The notes: generated by a model not told the origin, from the sequence alone. A stretch of DNA of 64,000 nucleotides from Rhodococcus opacus B4 (GCF_000010805.1 NC_012522.1:1860001-1924000), one strand, 5' to 3'; positions 18,270 to 27,064 are shown, counted from the first letter of the stretch. A program made the numbers and translations.

Positions 18270-18302
18270 TCACGTCTCGTTCCACTCGACTCGGCTTGCC
18301 CA

Positions 18303-18325
18303 TAAATCTTATGCAATTAGGTTAA
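18303..18325. promoter_or_regulatory. regulon operator copy 2
   Basis: TAAATCTT-N7-TAGGTTAA, 34 bases upstream of the reductase start. With copy 3 it flanks the divergent promoter region between the reductase and the SDR gene. Confidence 0.6.
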
Positions 18326-18375
18326 TGTCGCGCAAGGCGCCCGTCGGAGGTGTTGCCCCGCGGCCGCACCTGAGA

Positions 18376-18398
18376 TAAACCTATGATCATTAGAATTA
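18376..18398. promoter_or_regulatory. regulon operator copy 3
   Basis: TAAACCTA-N7-TAGAATTA, 20 bases upstream of the SDR-hydrolase-TetR operon. The spacer contains the palindrome TGATCA. Its place ahead of the TetR-encoding operon suggests autoregulation. Confidence 0.62.
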
Positions 18399-18417
18399 TC
18401 GACGGGAGTACTCACTC

Positions 18418-19197
18418 ATGAACCAGCCGGCAACCGAATCGGTGCTCGACCTGTTCCGCCTGACCGACTCCGTGGCCGTCGTCACCGGAGCGGGCAGCGG
18501 CCTCGGTGCGGGGTTCGCGTGCGCCCTCGCGGAGGCCGGCGCGGACGTCGTGATCGCCGCGCGACGACGCGACAGACTCGACGCGGTCGCCCGATCGGTG
18601 ACCGAACGCGGTCGCGACTGCCTCGTGGTCCCCACCGACGTCACCGACCCGCAACAGTGCGACGCGCTCGCACAGGCTGCGATCGACCGGTTCGGCAGGC
18701 TCGACGTCCTGGTGAACAACGCCGGGGTCACCCATGCCGCACCCGCCACCCGGGAACGGCCCGAGGACTACCGGGCGGTCCTCGACGTGAATCTCTTCGG
18801 CGCCTACTGGGCCGCCCAGGCCTGCGCCCGCGTGATGGGGCCCGGCTCCAGCATCGTCAACATCACCAGCATGCTCGGCCTGGTGAAGTCCGTCCTCCCA
18901 CAGGCCGCGTACTCGTCGAGCAAGGCCGGGCTCATCGGGCTGACCAGGGATCTGTCGAACCAGTGGTCCGGACGGAAGGGCATCCGGGTCAACGCGATCG
19001 CGCCAGGCTTCGTCGACACCGACATGATCGGTGAGATGTCGGCGGACACCCTCGCGGCCTTCCTCCACAACTGCTCGCTGGGACGGACGGCCACCCAGCG
19101 CGAGCTCGACGCGGCGGTGGTCTTCCTCGCCAGCCGGGCGTCGGGATACATCACCGGTTCGACGCTGGCCGTCGACGGCGGAACCTCCGGTCACTGA
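18418..19197 (+). CDS. short-chain dehydrogenase/reductase
   Basis: A 259-residue classical SDR with TGAGSGLGAGFA near residue 23, NNAG near 99, the catalytic Ser in NITSMLG and YSSSK (Tyr/Lys). AARRRDRL after strand 2 suggests NADP(H). The C-terminus GSTLAVDGGTSGH is the usual SDR end. It heads an operon with an alpha/beta hydrolase (21 bases later) and a TetR regulator. Its promoter carries operator copy 3. It probably oxidises a hydroxyl formed in the pathway; the substrate is unknown. Confidence 0.9.
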   Translation: MNQPATESVLDLFRLTDSVAVVTGAGSGLGAGFACALAEAGADVVIAARRRDRLDAVARSVTERGRDCLVVPTDVTDPQQCDALAQAAIDRFGRLDVLVNNAGVTHAAPATRERPEDYRAVLDVNLFGAYWAAQACARVMGPGSSIVNITSMLGLVKSVLPQAAYSSSKAGLIGLTRDLSNQWSGRKGIRVNAIAPGFVDTDMIGEMSADTLAAFLHNCSLGRTATQRELDAAVVFLASRASGYITGSTLAVDGGTSGH

Positions 19198-19218
19198 CCG
19201 ACGAAAGGCGAGAACATC

Positions 19219-20124
19219 ATGCCCCTCACCACCCTTCGCACCGAACTCCGCGGCGACGGAGTCGTGCTCACCGCAGACCGATGGGAGCCGACCTCCCCGC
19301 AGAAGGGGATCGTCCTGCTTCTCCACGGCGGCGGGCAGACCCGCCATTCGTGGCAGCGCACCGGAATTCGGCTCGCCGACAACGGCTGGTGCGCACTGGC
19401 GATCGATGCCCGCGGTCACGGTGAGAGCGAGTGGGCCGAGGACGGCGACTACGGCAGCAACGCCCACGCGCGGGATCTCGCCGCCGTCGTCGCCGATCTC
19501 GGCGAACCCCCGGTACTGGTCGGCGCGTCCATGGGCGGAATGGCGTCGCTGCTCGCGCAGGGCGACCACGGCATCGGCCGCGCACTGGTCCTGGTGGACA
19601 TCACCCCCCGCGCCGAGCCCGTCGGACTCGCCAAGATCACGGCGTTCCTGGAGAGCGGACTCTCCGGTTTCGACACGCTCGACGACGCGCTCGCCGCGGT
19701 CGTCGCGTACAACCCGCACCGCCGTCGTCCGCCGCGGATCGACGGCCTCCGCAAGAACCTCCGACAGCGTGACGGACGCTGGTATTGGCACTGGGATCCC
19801 CGGATGATCACGCATCGGGAGAACAGCGTCGACGAGGCCGCGACCCGGGAGGCACGGGCCCGTGCCGCGGCCCGCGCGGTGACCGTCCCGACCCTCCTGA
19901 TCCGGGGCGCGCAGTCCGACGTCGTCAGCGCGGACGGTGCCCGTGACCTGCTGGAACTGATCCCCACGGCCCGGCAGATCGACGTCGGAGGCGCCGGGCA
20001 CATGGTCAGCGGCGACGACAACGACCTGCTCAGCGAGGGACTGCTCGACTTCCTCGACCGAGAGGTCGCCTACACCCATGAGGTGACCGCGACCCGCTAC
20101 GATTCACCTCACCATGCCAAATAA
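19219..20124 (+). CDS. alpha/beta-fold hydrolase
   Basis: A 301-residue serine hydrolase. It shows the oxyanion motif LLLHGGGQTRHSW, the nucleophile elbow VGASMGGM (Ser near residue 110), a late acidic residue in RGAQSDVV and the catalytic His in GAGHMVSGDD. It has no signal peptide, so it is cytoplasmic. The family includes C-C bond hydrolases, epoxide hydrolases and ester hydrolases; the small-residue GASMGG elbow is common in esterases and peroxidase-like members. It lies between the SDR and the TetR gene in one operon, so a pathway hydrolysis step is the best guess. Confidence 0.87.
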   Translation: MPLTTLRTELRGDGVVLTADRWEPTSPQKGIVLLLHGGGQTRHSWQRTGIRLADNGWCALAIDARGHGESEWAEDGDYGSNAHARDLAAVVADLGEPPVLVGASMGGMASLLAQGDHGIGRALVLVDITPRAEPVGLAKITAFLESGLSGFDTLDDALAAVVAYNPHRRRPPRIDGLRKNLRQRDGRWYWHWDPRMITHRENSVDEAATREARARAAARAVTVPTLLIRGAQSDVVSADGARDLLELIPTARQIDVGGAGHMVSGDDNDLLSEGLLDFLDREVAYTHEVTATRYDSPHHAK

Positions 20125-20156
20125 CCACTCGAGCGAACCCCACCGGAAAGCCTGAC

Positions 20157-20813
20157 ATGCCCCGACCATCGAAGCCCCTGATCAGCCGTGCAACTGCGGT
20201 GCAGGCGTCCATCGAAATCATCGATTCCGAAGGGCTCGAGGCATTCAGCCTGCCGCGACTGGCCAAGCACCTCGGGGTGCAGGCACCGTCGTTGTACCAC
20301 CACTTCGCGGACAAGAGCGCGATCCTGTCCGCGGTGGCACGCCACATCGCCGGCGCCACCGTCGTGCGTCCCCGCCGCAAGCCCGGTCCCGACTGGCCCG
20401 AGTTCTTCGTGGCGTTGAGCATGAACTTCCGCCAGGCCATTCTCCGGCACCGTAACGCGGCACCGATCCTGCTGCAGTACCTGCCCCGCGACCTCCTGAT
20501 CGGCACGTACGAGGACACGGCCCGCTTCCTCCTGGACTCCGGCGTCCCGACGCATCTCCACGTGCAGATCCTGGACGGAATGGAGACGTTGTCCGTCGGC
20601 GCCGTTCTCACCGAGGCGATGCGCAAACCGAGCACCCGCGCGACGATCTTCCCGAACGTCGACCCGGACTCGCAGCCTCTCCTCGCGGAAGCCCTTGCTG
20701 CCAACGAACTCTCGTCGAAGAGGCTGTTCGAGGAGATGATCCGCAGCTTCCTGTACGGGGTGATGCGGAACCAGGCCGGCGCCGGGACCGCCACCGAGGA
20801 ACGCTCCGCCTGA
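20157..20813 (+). CDS. TetR-family transcriptional regulator, candidate regulator of the 13-52 kb regulon
   Basis: A 218-residue repressor-type protein. Its N-terminal helix-turn-helix is FSLPRLAKHLGVQAPSLYHH followed by FADKSAIL, the classic TetR recognition pattern. The C-terminal ligand domain (from about residue 75) resembles the TetR_C group. ATG 20157 follows GGAAAG. It is third in an operon whose promoter holds operator copy 3, so self-control is likely. It is the only TetR gene inside the region where the nine operators lie, which makes it the leading candidate for binding them; the ligand is probably a pathway acid or its CoA ester. This link is inference. Confidence 0.88.
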   Translation: MPRPSKPLISRATAVQASIEIIDSEGLEAFSLPRLAKHLGVQAPSLYHHFADKSAILSAVARHIAGATVVRPRRKPGPDWPEFFVALSMNFRQAILRHRNAAPILLQYLPRDLLIGTYEDTARFLLDSGVPTHLHVQILDGMETLSVGAVLTEAMRKPSTRATIFPNVDPDSQPLLAEALAANELSSKRLFEEMIRSFLYGVMRNQAGAGTATEERSA

Positions 20814-20833
20814 AGCGTCACCACCCGAGCACG

Positions 20834-20870
20834 CGAACGGCCCCTGGACTTCGATTCCAGGGGCCGTTCG
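20834..20870. terminator. bidirectional terminator between tetR and ALDH genes
   Basis: A perfect 15-bp stem (20834-20848 with 20856-20870) with a 7-base loop between two convergent genes. It would stop transcription from both sides. Confidence 0.8.
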
Positions 20871-20891
20871 TCGTCTCTGCGAGCGCGCCGG

Positions 20892-22385
20892 CTATCCGGT
20901 CGCCGGCAGGTGCACCGTCTTGGTCTCGAAGAACTCCTCGAGGCCCTCGATTCCGCCTTCACGCCCGACGCCGGACTGCTTGTAGCCGCCGAACGGCACC
21001 GTGAAGTCGATGATGGCCGCATTCACGCTGATCGTTCCGGTCCGGATCCGCTGAGCCACCTCGAAACCGTGATCGAGGTCCTCGGTGTACACCGCACCGG
21101 ACAGGCCGTAGATCGAGTCGTTGGCGATGGCGATCGCCTCCTCCTCGTCCTCGTAGGTGATCACGGAGATGACCGGTCCGAAGATCTCCTCCTGCGCGAC
21201 TCGCATGTCGTTGCGCACGCCGTCGATGAGAGTCGGCTCGACGAAGAAGCCGTGTTCGACCCCGGCGGGCCGCCCGCCGCCGAGCACGATCGTCGCGCCT
21301 TCCTCCTTGGCCGAGGCGATGTAGCCCTCGACGCGGTCGCGTTGCCGCTCCATGGCGAGCGGTCCGAGGAAGTTCGTCTGCTCCCACGGATTTCCCATCG
21401 GCAGGAAACTCAGGGCACCCTTGAACGCTTCGATCACCTCGTCGTGCCGCTTGCGGGAGACGAGGACACGGGTCAGCGCGATACATGCCTGGCCGCTCTG
21501 CATGCAGCCACCCATCGGGAGAGACTGCATGACGTGCCCCAGATCGGCGTCGTCGAGGATGATGGCCGCCGACTTCCCACCGAGTTCGAGGGACACCCGC
21601 GCGATCCGCTCGCCGGCGAGCGACATGATGCGGCGCCCGGCGAGAGTGCTTCCGGTGAAGGTGATGTGATCGACGTCGGGATTGGTGACCAGAGTTTCGG
21701 AGATCTCGCGATCGGCGCAGAGAACGCTGACGACCCCGGGCGGAATCACGCCTTCCGCCGTCAGTTCCCCGATGATGTCGGCGAACACGGACGGCGAGAG
21801 GGGGGCCTCCGGCGCCGTCTTGAGAATCACCGAGCAACCGGCGGCGAGAGCCGGCGCCAGCTTGAACGCGATCGTCCCGATCGGCCCGTTCCAGGGGATG
21901 ATGGCGGCGACCACACCGGTCGGCTCCTTGAGGATGCGGGAGATTCCGCCGTCGGCCCGGGTCCGGTCCTCACGGGTGGAGAAGTTCCGGGCCACCGCGG
22001 CGACGGCGCGGAACAATCCGGCAGTCATCTGCTGGGTCGGTCCGCTGACCGCGACGGGGATGCCGACCTCGACGACCCCGAGCGGGGTCAACTCCTCGAC
22101 CCGGCCCTCGAGCCGGTTCGCGATCTCGTCGAGAACATCGGCGCGCTCGGCCATCGTGCGCGACGCCCACTCGCCGGAGTCGAACGACGCGCGCGCTTCC
22201 CGCACGGCCCGTGCGACGTCTTCCGCTGTGGCGCTGCGGATTCGCGCCGTCTGCTTCTCGGTCCACGGGTCGACGAGGTCGATCCATTCGTCTCCCGTCG
22301 ACTCCACCCAACGGCCGCCCACGAATACCTGCTCGCGATCGGCGATCTTCGGCGGCGCTGCTGCCGTCGACTCTGTTGTCGTCAT
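20892..22385 (-). CDS. aldehyde dehydrogenase (NAD(P)+)
   Basis: A 497-residue member of the ALDH superfamily that oxidises an aldehyde to the acid. Visible are IIPWNGPIGTIAFKLAPALAA with the cofactor-binding region, FTGSTLAGRRI, the general base Glu in LELGGKSAAI, and the catalytic Cys in MQSGQACIALTR. EEIFGPV and FGGYKQSGVGREGG follow. ATG 22385 follows AAGGAG six to seven bases upstream; an in-frame start 39 bases earlier lacks this. It is 16 bases after the mycofactocin-type SDR, so an alcohol to aldehyde to acid relay is likely. Confidence 0.93.
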   Translation of the reverse strand: MTTTESTAAAPPKIADREQVFVGGRWVESTGDEWIDLVDPWTEKQTARIRSATAEDVARAVREARASFDSGEWASRTMAERADVLDEIANRLEGRVEELTPLGVVEVGIPVAVSGPTQQMTAGLFRAVAAVARNFSTREDRTRADGGISRILKEPTGVVAAIIPWNGPIGTIAFKLAPALAAGCSVILKTAPEAPLSPSVFADIIGELTAEGVIPPGVVSVLCADREISETLVTNPDVDHITFTGSTLAGRRIMSLAGERIARVSLELGGKSAAIILDDADLGHVMQSLPMGGCMQSGQACIALTRVLVSRKRHDEVIEAFKGALSFLPMGNPWEQTNFLGPLAMERQRDRVEGYIASAKEEGATIVLGGGRPAGVEHGFFVEPTLIDGVRNDMRVAQEEIFGPVISVITYEDEEEAIAIANDSIYGLSGAVYTEDLDHGFEVAQRIRTGTISVNAAIIDFTVPFGGYKQSGVGREGGIEGLEEFFETKTVHLPATG

Positions 22386-22401
22386 TCGATAACTCCTTCG
22401 C

Positions 22402-23226
22402 TCAGCGGTTGTTGTAGCCGGCATCGACCGGCAGGGTCACGCCCGTGACGTAGCGCGCCTCGTCGGAGGCGAGGAACACGATGGCGTTGCTGATGTCGAC
22501 GGCCTCGATCAGCTCGACCGGCATCGGATTCTTGTACGACTCGTCGTTCGCGACCTCGGGGTGCGAATTCACGAACTCGCCGTATTCGGCGTTGGCCACC
22601 ATCGGGGTGTTCACCCCGGTCGGATGCACGGTGTTGACTCGAATGCTGTGCTTGGCCAGCTGCTTCGAGTACAGGCGCATGAGCCCGACGACGCCGTGCT
22701 TGGCCGCGGAGTAGCCGGCCTGTCCGGGGAACGTGTTCAGCCCGATGCTGGTGAGGCCCGCGGCGGAACTGGTGATGACGATCGACCCGCCCTGTCCGCG
22801 CTCGATCAGTCCGGGCACCGTCACCTCCAGGACGTGCCACACGCCGGTGAGCATCACGTCGATCGCGTCGTGCCACGCCTGCGGCTGATCACCGGGTTCG
22901 ATGACGGGCATGATCCCGGCGTTGGGCAGGACGATGTCGACGTGCCCGAACTGTTCGATTCCGGCGTCGTACGCGCGCTGGACGTCGGCCCGGTTCCGAA
23001 CGTCGCCCACCGACGTGACGATGGAGCCGCCGGCCTCCTTGACCAGACGTTCGGTCTCGGCGAGGTCGTCCGTGGTGGCCATCGGGTAGAAGACCGTGTC
23101 GATCTGCTCGCAGATGTCCATCGCGATGACCGAGGCGCCCTCCTCTGCCAGCCGAATGGCATGCGAACGTCCCTGTCCGCGAGCGGCACCGGTGACGAAC
23201 GCGACCTTCCCCTCGAGTCGTGTCAT
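22402..23226 (-). CDS. mycofactocin-coupled SDR family oxidoreductase
   Basis: A 274-residue SDR whose start KVAFVTGAARGQGRSHAIRL, followed by an insertion around VIAMDICEQIDTVFYPMAT, is the hallmark of the mycofactocin-dependent SDR group (carveol dehydrogenase-like). These hold NAD(H) tightly and pass electrons to the peptide redox cofactor mycofactocin. The catalytic Ser (TSSAAG) and YSAAK are present. A perfect CRP/GlxR-type site lies 138 bases upstream. With the ALDH gene that follows it probably oxidises a secondary or allylic alcohol. No mycofactocin biosynthesis genes are in the window. Confidence 0.88.
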   Translation of the reverse strand: MTRLEGKVAFVTGAARGQGRSHAIRLAEEGASVIAMDICEQIDTVFYPMATTDDLAETERLVKEAGGSIVTSVGDVRNRADVQRAYDAGIEQFGHVDIVLPNAGIMPVIEPGDQPQAWHDAIDVMLTGVWHVLEVTVPGLIERGQGGSIVITSSAAGLTSIGLNTFPGQAGYSAAKHGVVGLMRLYSKQLAKHSIRVNTVHPTGVNTPMVANAEYGEFVNSHPEVANDESYKNPMPVELIEAVDISNAIVFLASDEARYVTGVTLPVDAGYNNR

Positions 23227-23363
23227 GACGTGTCCTTCCGTTCAACCGAGTCTGAGATGTCGGTGATGAGCGCCGAAATGTCGCGCGGCGTGCGCGCGGT
23301 AGCACTGGATGTGAGCCTGGGTTCGAGGGCCGTCTGCGAGACGCCCTCGTCACGGACATCGCT

Positions 23364-23379
23364 TGTGAGCCGTGTCACA
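23364..23379. promoter_or_regulatory. CRP/GlxR-type binding site
   Basis: TGTGA-N6-TCACA, a perfect match to the CRP-family consensus used by actinobacterial GlxR/Crp. It sits between the SDR start (23226) and the end of the acetyltransferase gene (23444) and most likely acts on the SDR-ALDH operon. Confidence 0.6.
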
Positions 23380-23443
23380 GGACAGTAGCGCGGCGACCGT
23401 CGCTCGTCAACAGTGCGACAAATATCGTTCTACGTCTCATGCC

Positions 23444-24442
23444 TCAGAGGTAGCCGGGAGCCTCGTGCCAGTCGCCGACCTGGTAGCACGTGTGCGCATC
23501 CTCCTGCTCGAACGACAGCAACCGGCACAGGCGGACGGCCCCCTCGTCGTCGGGATCGATTCGCATCAAGGCGATCTGAGCCCCGGCGTCGCGCAGCACC
23601 TCGAGCGCCCGCACGAGCAGCCCGGCACCCAGACCGCCGCCACGCGACTCCTTTTCGAGCACCAGAGCCCGGATCCACGACGCTCGCAGCTCGAGGTGCG
23701 TGTGCAGCGACGGGTCCAGCCAGACGAAACCCCGGGGCCGTCCGGCGTCGCCGGACGCGACGATCACGGACCCGGCTCCGTGGGCACGACTCTCCGAGAG
23801 CTTCTCGAGCTGCACCGGGGGAATTCCCGCGCGGCCCAGTACGTCGTCGAGGGCTTTCTCCGACGCAGGGTCGTCCAGCCCGCGCGGTTCCTCCAGGACC
23901 GTCCCCTGCGGGAGGTCCACCGGGTCGAGCGGAGCCGCGAACGGCCCGGTCAGGCTGCGGAACAGGGTCCACAGCCGGCTGACCGACGCGATCCGGAACC
24001 TCCGAGTCAGTCGCTCCGCCGCCGGGTGCGTACCGAAAGCCCAGGTGCGCAGGGCGCGCGCACCGGTACCCATCCAGCCGTCGGGGCGGTCCACGTCGAG
24101 GCCCATCTCCTCGACGAGCAGGGTCGCGATTCCGCGCGATCGATAGTCGGGGTGCACGACGAACTGGACCGTGCCGAGGCCCTCGTCGTCCACAGCAAGG
24201 TGGAGGTATGCGACGACGACGAGCGGCACGTCCTCGAGGGCGCTCAACCCTCGACGCGCCTTGACCGCGAGGTGCGATACCCGCACCCCCTTCCGCGAAC
24301 GGGCCGTGACGTCGCGCGGTTCGATGCGCGAGAACCCCGCCTCGTCGTCGTATTCCGCGGCCGCGGCCACCAGGGCGAGCACTTCGTCGCGGTCGTCGTC
24401 TGCGAGTTCCTCGCACCACTGACAGGAAATCATCCGTATCAC
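23444..24442 (-). CDS. tandem GNAT acetyltransferase, MshD-like
   Basis: A 332-residue protein with two GNAT folds. The first has the acetyl-CoA motif VVHPDYRSRGIATLLVEEMG near residue 95. The second has LVLEKESRGGGLGAGLLVRALE near 265 and ends with DDEGAVRLCRLLSFEQED. Paired GNAT domains resemble mycothiol synthase MshD, but the N-terminal CQWCEEL segment and the length of the linker differ, so another small-molecule acetyl transfer is possible. Start ATG 24442 or 24433. Operator copy 4 lies 22 bases upstream, which ties it to the catabolic regulon. Confidence 0.75.
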   Translation of the reverse strand: MIRMISCQWCEELADDDRDEVLALVAAAAEYDDEAGFSRIEPRDVTARSRKGVRVSHLAVKARRGLSALEDVPLVVVAYLHLAVDDEGLGTVQFVVHPDYRSRGIATLLVEEMGLDVDRPDGWMGTGARALRTWAFGTHPAAERLTRRFRIASVSRLWTLFRSLTGPFAAPLDPVDLPQGTVLEEPRGLDDPASEKALDDVLGRAGIPPVQLEKLSESRAHGAGSVIVASGDAGRPRGFVWLDPSLHTHLELRASWIRALVLEKESRGGGLGAGLLVRALEVLRDAGAQIALMRIDPDDEGAVRLCRLLSFEQEDAHTCYQVGDWHEAPGYL

Positions 24443-24463
24443 TCCTCATCGGACGGTGTCACC

Positions 24464-24486
24464 CAAACCTAATGTTCATTGATTAA
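24464..24486. promoter_or_regulatory. regulon operator copy 4
   Basis: CAAACCTA-N7-TTGATTAA, just upstream of the GNAT gene start. It lies 35 bases from copy 5 in the divergent region with the Rieske gene. Confidence 0.55.
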
Positions 24487-24520
24487 ACCCGCAACGGCCG
24501 GACCTGCGAGGGTTTACACA

Positions 24521-24543
24521 TAAATCTATGTGAGTTAGATTTA
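24521..24543. promoter_or_regulatory. regulon operator copy 5 (perfect palindrome)
   Basis: TAAATCTA-N7-TAGATTTA: both 8-base arms are exact reverse complements, the most symmetric of the nine copies. It lies 91 bases upstream of the Rieske oxygenase start. Confidence 0.68.
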
Positions 24544-24633
24544 TGGGGTCGATCCACACCGCACTCGGAGACGGTGGCGGGAAGCGGCGACCACGCCGGC
24601 CCATCGACTCCGCACGACACTGGAGGAAACGCA

Positions 24634-25803
24634 ATGACCGAGGTCGGAGCACCCCGCGAGGAACGCATTCGCCGGGCCCTGGATCACCTGCGCAACGACA
24701 CGACGGACGAGTTCGAGCACATCACCTGGTTCCAGCCGGAGGAGTTCACCGATCCGGCCGTGGCCAAGCAGGAACGCGACCTCATCTTCGGCCGGGTTCC
24801 CTCGATCGTCGCGCACGGCTCGGAGATCCCCCGCTCCGGCGACTTCTTCACCCTGCAGATGCCGCGGAACAACATCATCGTCGTCCGCCAGCGCGACGGC
24901 GGCGTCAAGACGTTCGTCAACCTCTGCAGGCACCGGGGCGCCCTCCTCGAGAAGGAGGAGAAGGGCCGCTGCCGCCTCTTCTCCTGCCCGTACCACCGGT
25001 GGTCGTACGACACGGACGGCTCCCTGCGGACGATCACCCGCGACAACACCTTCGGCGAGACCGACACCACGAACATGGGCCTGGTGGAACTGCCGACCGA
25101 GGAGCGTCACGGGTTCATCTGGGTGGTGGACGAGGCGAACGCCGAGATCGACGTGGCGGGCTGGCTCGGCGAGGAGATGGACACGATCCTCTCCGGCTAC
25201 GACCTCGGTTCGAAGATCGCCTTCCAGGCCGAAGGGTTCGACGAGCCGGTCAACTGGAAGATCATGCAGGACGCCTTCCTCGACGGCTACCACATCCAGT
25301 ACGCCCACCCCAACACCGCGGCCAAGCACATCCACACCAACGTGATGGCGTTCGAGGACTTCGGCAGGCACTGCCGTTTCATCGCGCCGCGCAAGTCGAT
25401 CGACCGGTGGATCGAGGAGGATCCCGGCGACCGCAGCCTGGCCAAGGACATCACGGAAACCCACTTCCTGCTGCCCAATAGCACCCTGCTGCGGCAGCCG
25501 GATCACTTCCAGCTCCTCACGTTCCGTCCGCACCCCACCGATCCGCAGCGCTGCCGCATGGAGATGCGCCTGATCGTGCCGCCGGTCGCGGACACCGAGA
25601 TGACCGAGGAGAAGTGGACCCGCCTGTGGAACAAGAACTGGGAGATTCTGCTCGCAGTTCTGCACGCCGAGGACTTCCCGCTCCTGCGGGACTCCCAGCA
25701 CGGCATGACGAGCGCCAACGCCGGACGGATGGTGTTGGGCCAGAACGAGGTCGCCAATCAGGTGTTCCGTCGCGAAACCCAGAAACTGCTGGCAACGAAC
25801 TAA
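24634..25803 (+). CDS. Rieske non-haem iron oxygenase, alpha subunit
   Basis: A 389-residue oxygenase component. Its N-terminal Rieske 2Fe-2S domain shows CRHRG and CPYHRW (Cys-His/Cys-His ligands). The catalytic domain has the mononuclear iron ligands in DAFLDGYHIQYAHP (two His) and a later Asp in the HAEDFPLL region. The layout is that of aromatic-ring-hydroxylating oxygenases active as alpha-only oligomers; no beta-subunit gene is present. ATG 24634 follows TGGAGGAAA. Electrons probably come from the reductase at 17307. An acyl-CoA dehydrogenase follows in the same operon, which suggests the substrate may be an acid or CoA ester. Confidence 0.92.
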   Translation: MTEVGAPREERIRRALDHLRNDTTDEFEHITWFQPEEFTDPAVAKQERDLIFGRVPSIVAHGSEIPRSGDFFTLQMPRNNIIVVRQRDGGVKTFVNLCRHRGALLEKEEKGRCRLFSCPYHRWSYDTDGSLRTITRDNTFGETDTTNMGLVELPTEERHGFIWVVDEANAEIDVAGWLGEEMDTILSGYDLGSKIAFQAEGFDEPVNWKIMQDAFLDGYHIQYAHPNTAAKHIHTNVMAFEDFGRHCRFIAPRKSIDRWIEEDPGDRSLAKDITETHFLLPNSTLLRQPDHFQLLTFRPHPTDPQRCRMEMRLIVPPVADTEMTEEKWTRLWNKNWEILLAVLHAEDFPLLRDSQHGMTSANAGRMVLGQNEVANQVFRRETQKLLATN

Positions 25804-25820
25804 CCGACAACACATGATGT

Positions 25821-25845
25821 GCGGGGCGCCCGGCGGGCGCCCCGC
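25821..25845 (+). promoter_or_regulatory. intercistronic hairpin between Rieske and acyl-CoA dehydrogenase genes
   Basis: An 11-bp perfect GC stem (25821-25831 with 25835-25845) and a 3-base loop ends just before the AGGAGG of the next gene. It could stabilise the upstream message, attenuate transcription or limit access to the downstream ribosome site. Confidence 0.6.
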
Positions 25846-25859
25846 CGCAGGAGGAAAGC

Positions 25860-27011
25860 ATGCAGAGCGATCTCTTCGATCAGGACCACAAACTGTTCCG
25901 CGAATCCGTCCGCGGATTCGTCGACAAGCACGTCGTTCCCCAGCTCGAGAAATGGGACGCGGATCGCCTGATCGATCGCGAGACCTGGTTGGCCGCAGGT
26001 CGCCAGGGCCTGCTCGGGCTCACCGTTCCCGAGGAGTTCGGCGGCCCGGGCGAACTCGACTACCGCTTCCGCGTCGTGATCCAGCAGGAGATCGCCCGCG
26101 TCGGCGCGTCGGCCCTGCAGTCCGGGTTCTCGACGAACGACGACATCGTTCTGAACTACCTGCTCCGGCACGCCAACGAGGAGCAGCGACGCCGCTGGTT
26201 GCCCGGATTCGTCACCGGCGAGACGATCGGTGCGATCGCGATGAGTGAGCCTGCCGCGGGCAGCGACCTGCGCGCCATCCAGACCACTGCCGTCGCCGAC
26301 GGCGACACCTGGGTGATCAACGGGTCCAAGACCTTCATCACCAGCGGCATTCTCGCCGACCTGGTGATCGTGTTCGCGAAGACCGATTCCGCTGCCGGTT
26401 CCCGCGGATTCAGCCTCTTCGTCGTCGAGGACGGGACGCCGGGATTCGCCCGGGGCCGCAAGCTCGACAAGCTGGGTCTGCACGCGCAGGACACCGCCGA
26501 GTTGTTCTTCGAGGACGTCCGCGTCCCGAAGGAGAACCTGCTCGGCGAGGTCGGTTCGGGCTTCGCATACCTGATGCAGAGCCTTCCCCTCGAACGGCTC
26601 GGTATCGGCATCGCCGCGCAGGTGTCCGCGGAGGCGGTGCTCGGGTGGACGCTCGACTACGTCAAGGAGCGCACGGCCTTCGGCAAGCGGGTCGGGGAGT
26701 TTCAGGGCCTCGGCTTCACCCTCGCCGAACTGCAGACGGCCGTCGAGGTGTCCCGCGCCTATATCGACCGGTGCGTGCGTGAGCACAATGCGGGCACCCT
26801 CACCGCCGTGGACGCCGCCAAGGCCAAGCTGTGGGCCACGGAACTGCAGGGTCGCGTGATCGATGCCGGAGTGCAGTTCCACGGCGGTTACGGCTACATG
26901 ATGGAGTACCCGGTCGCGAAGGCGTACATCGACGCGCGGATCCAGCGGATCTACGGTGGCACCAACGAGATCATGAAGGAAATCATCCATCGAGACCTGA
27001 TGAAGGCCTGA
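25860..27011 (+). CDS. acyl-CoA dehydrogenase
   Basis: An FAD-dependent dehydrogenase of 383 residues that introduces an alpha-beta double bond into an acyl-CoA. It has the FAD-binding motif AMSEPAAGSDLRAI, WVINGSKTFITSG, and the C-terminal RIYGGTNEIMKEIIHRD in which the catalytic Glu lies. The ATG follows AGGAGGAAAGC. It is co-transcribed with the Rieske gene and closed by a strong terminator, so the pair may act in sequence on one CoA-activated substrate, with electrons from this enzyme passing to ETF encoded elsewhere. Confidence 0.95.
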   Translation: MQSDLFDQDHKLFRESVRGFVDKHVVPQLEKWDADRLIDRETWLAAGRQGLLGLTVPEEFGGPGELDYRFRVVIQQEIARVGASALQSGFSTNDDIVLNYLLRHANEEQRRRWLPGFVTGETIGAIAMSEPAAGSDLRAIQTTAVADGDTWVINGSKTFITSGILADLVIVFAKTDSAAGSRGFSLFVVEDGTPGFARGRKLDKLGLHAQDTAELFFEDVRVPKENLLGEVGSGFAYLMQSLPLERLGIGIAAQVSAEAVLGWTLDYVKERTAFGKRVGEFQGLGFTLAELQTAVEVSRAYIDRCVREHNAGTLTAVDAAKAKLWATELQGRVIDAGVQFHGGYGYMMEYPVAKAYIDARIQRIYGGTNEIMKEIIHRDLMKA

Positions 27012-27022
27012 ACGATTCCGGC

Positions 27023-27064
27023 AAGAAGGGGTGCGGCGAAGAAATATTCGCCGCACCCCTTCTT
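27023..27064 (+). terminator. terminator after acyl-CoA dehydrogenase
   Basis: A perfect 18-bp stem (27023-27040 with 27047-27064) and 6-base loop 11 bases after the stop codon, followed by a short pyrimidine run. Confidence 0.85.

Noticed and set aside
15867-18305. 812-codon open frame on the plus strand
   Set aside because: It is antisense to the MFS and reductase genes, has Arg/His/Gly-rich composition with no domain, and arises from high GC.
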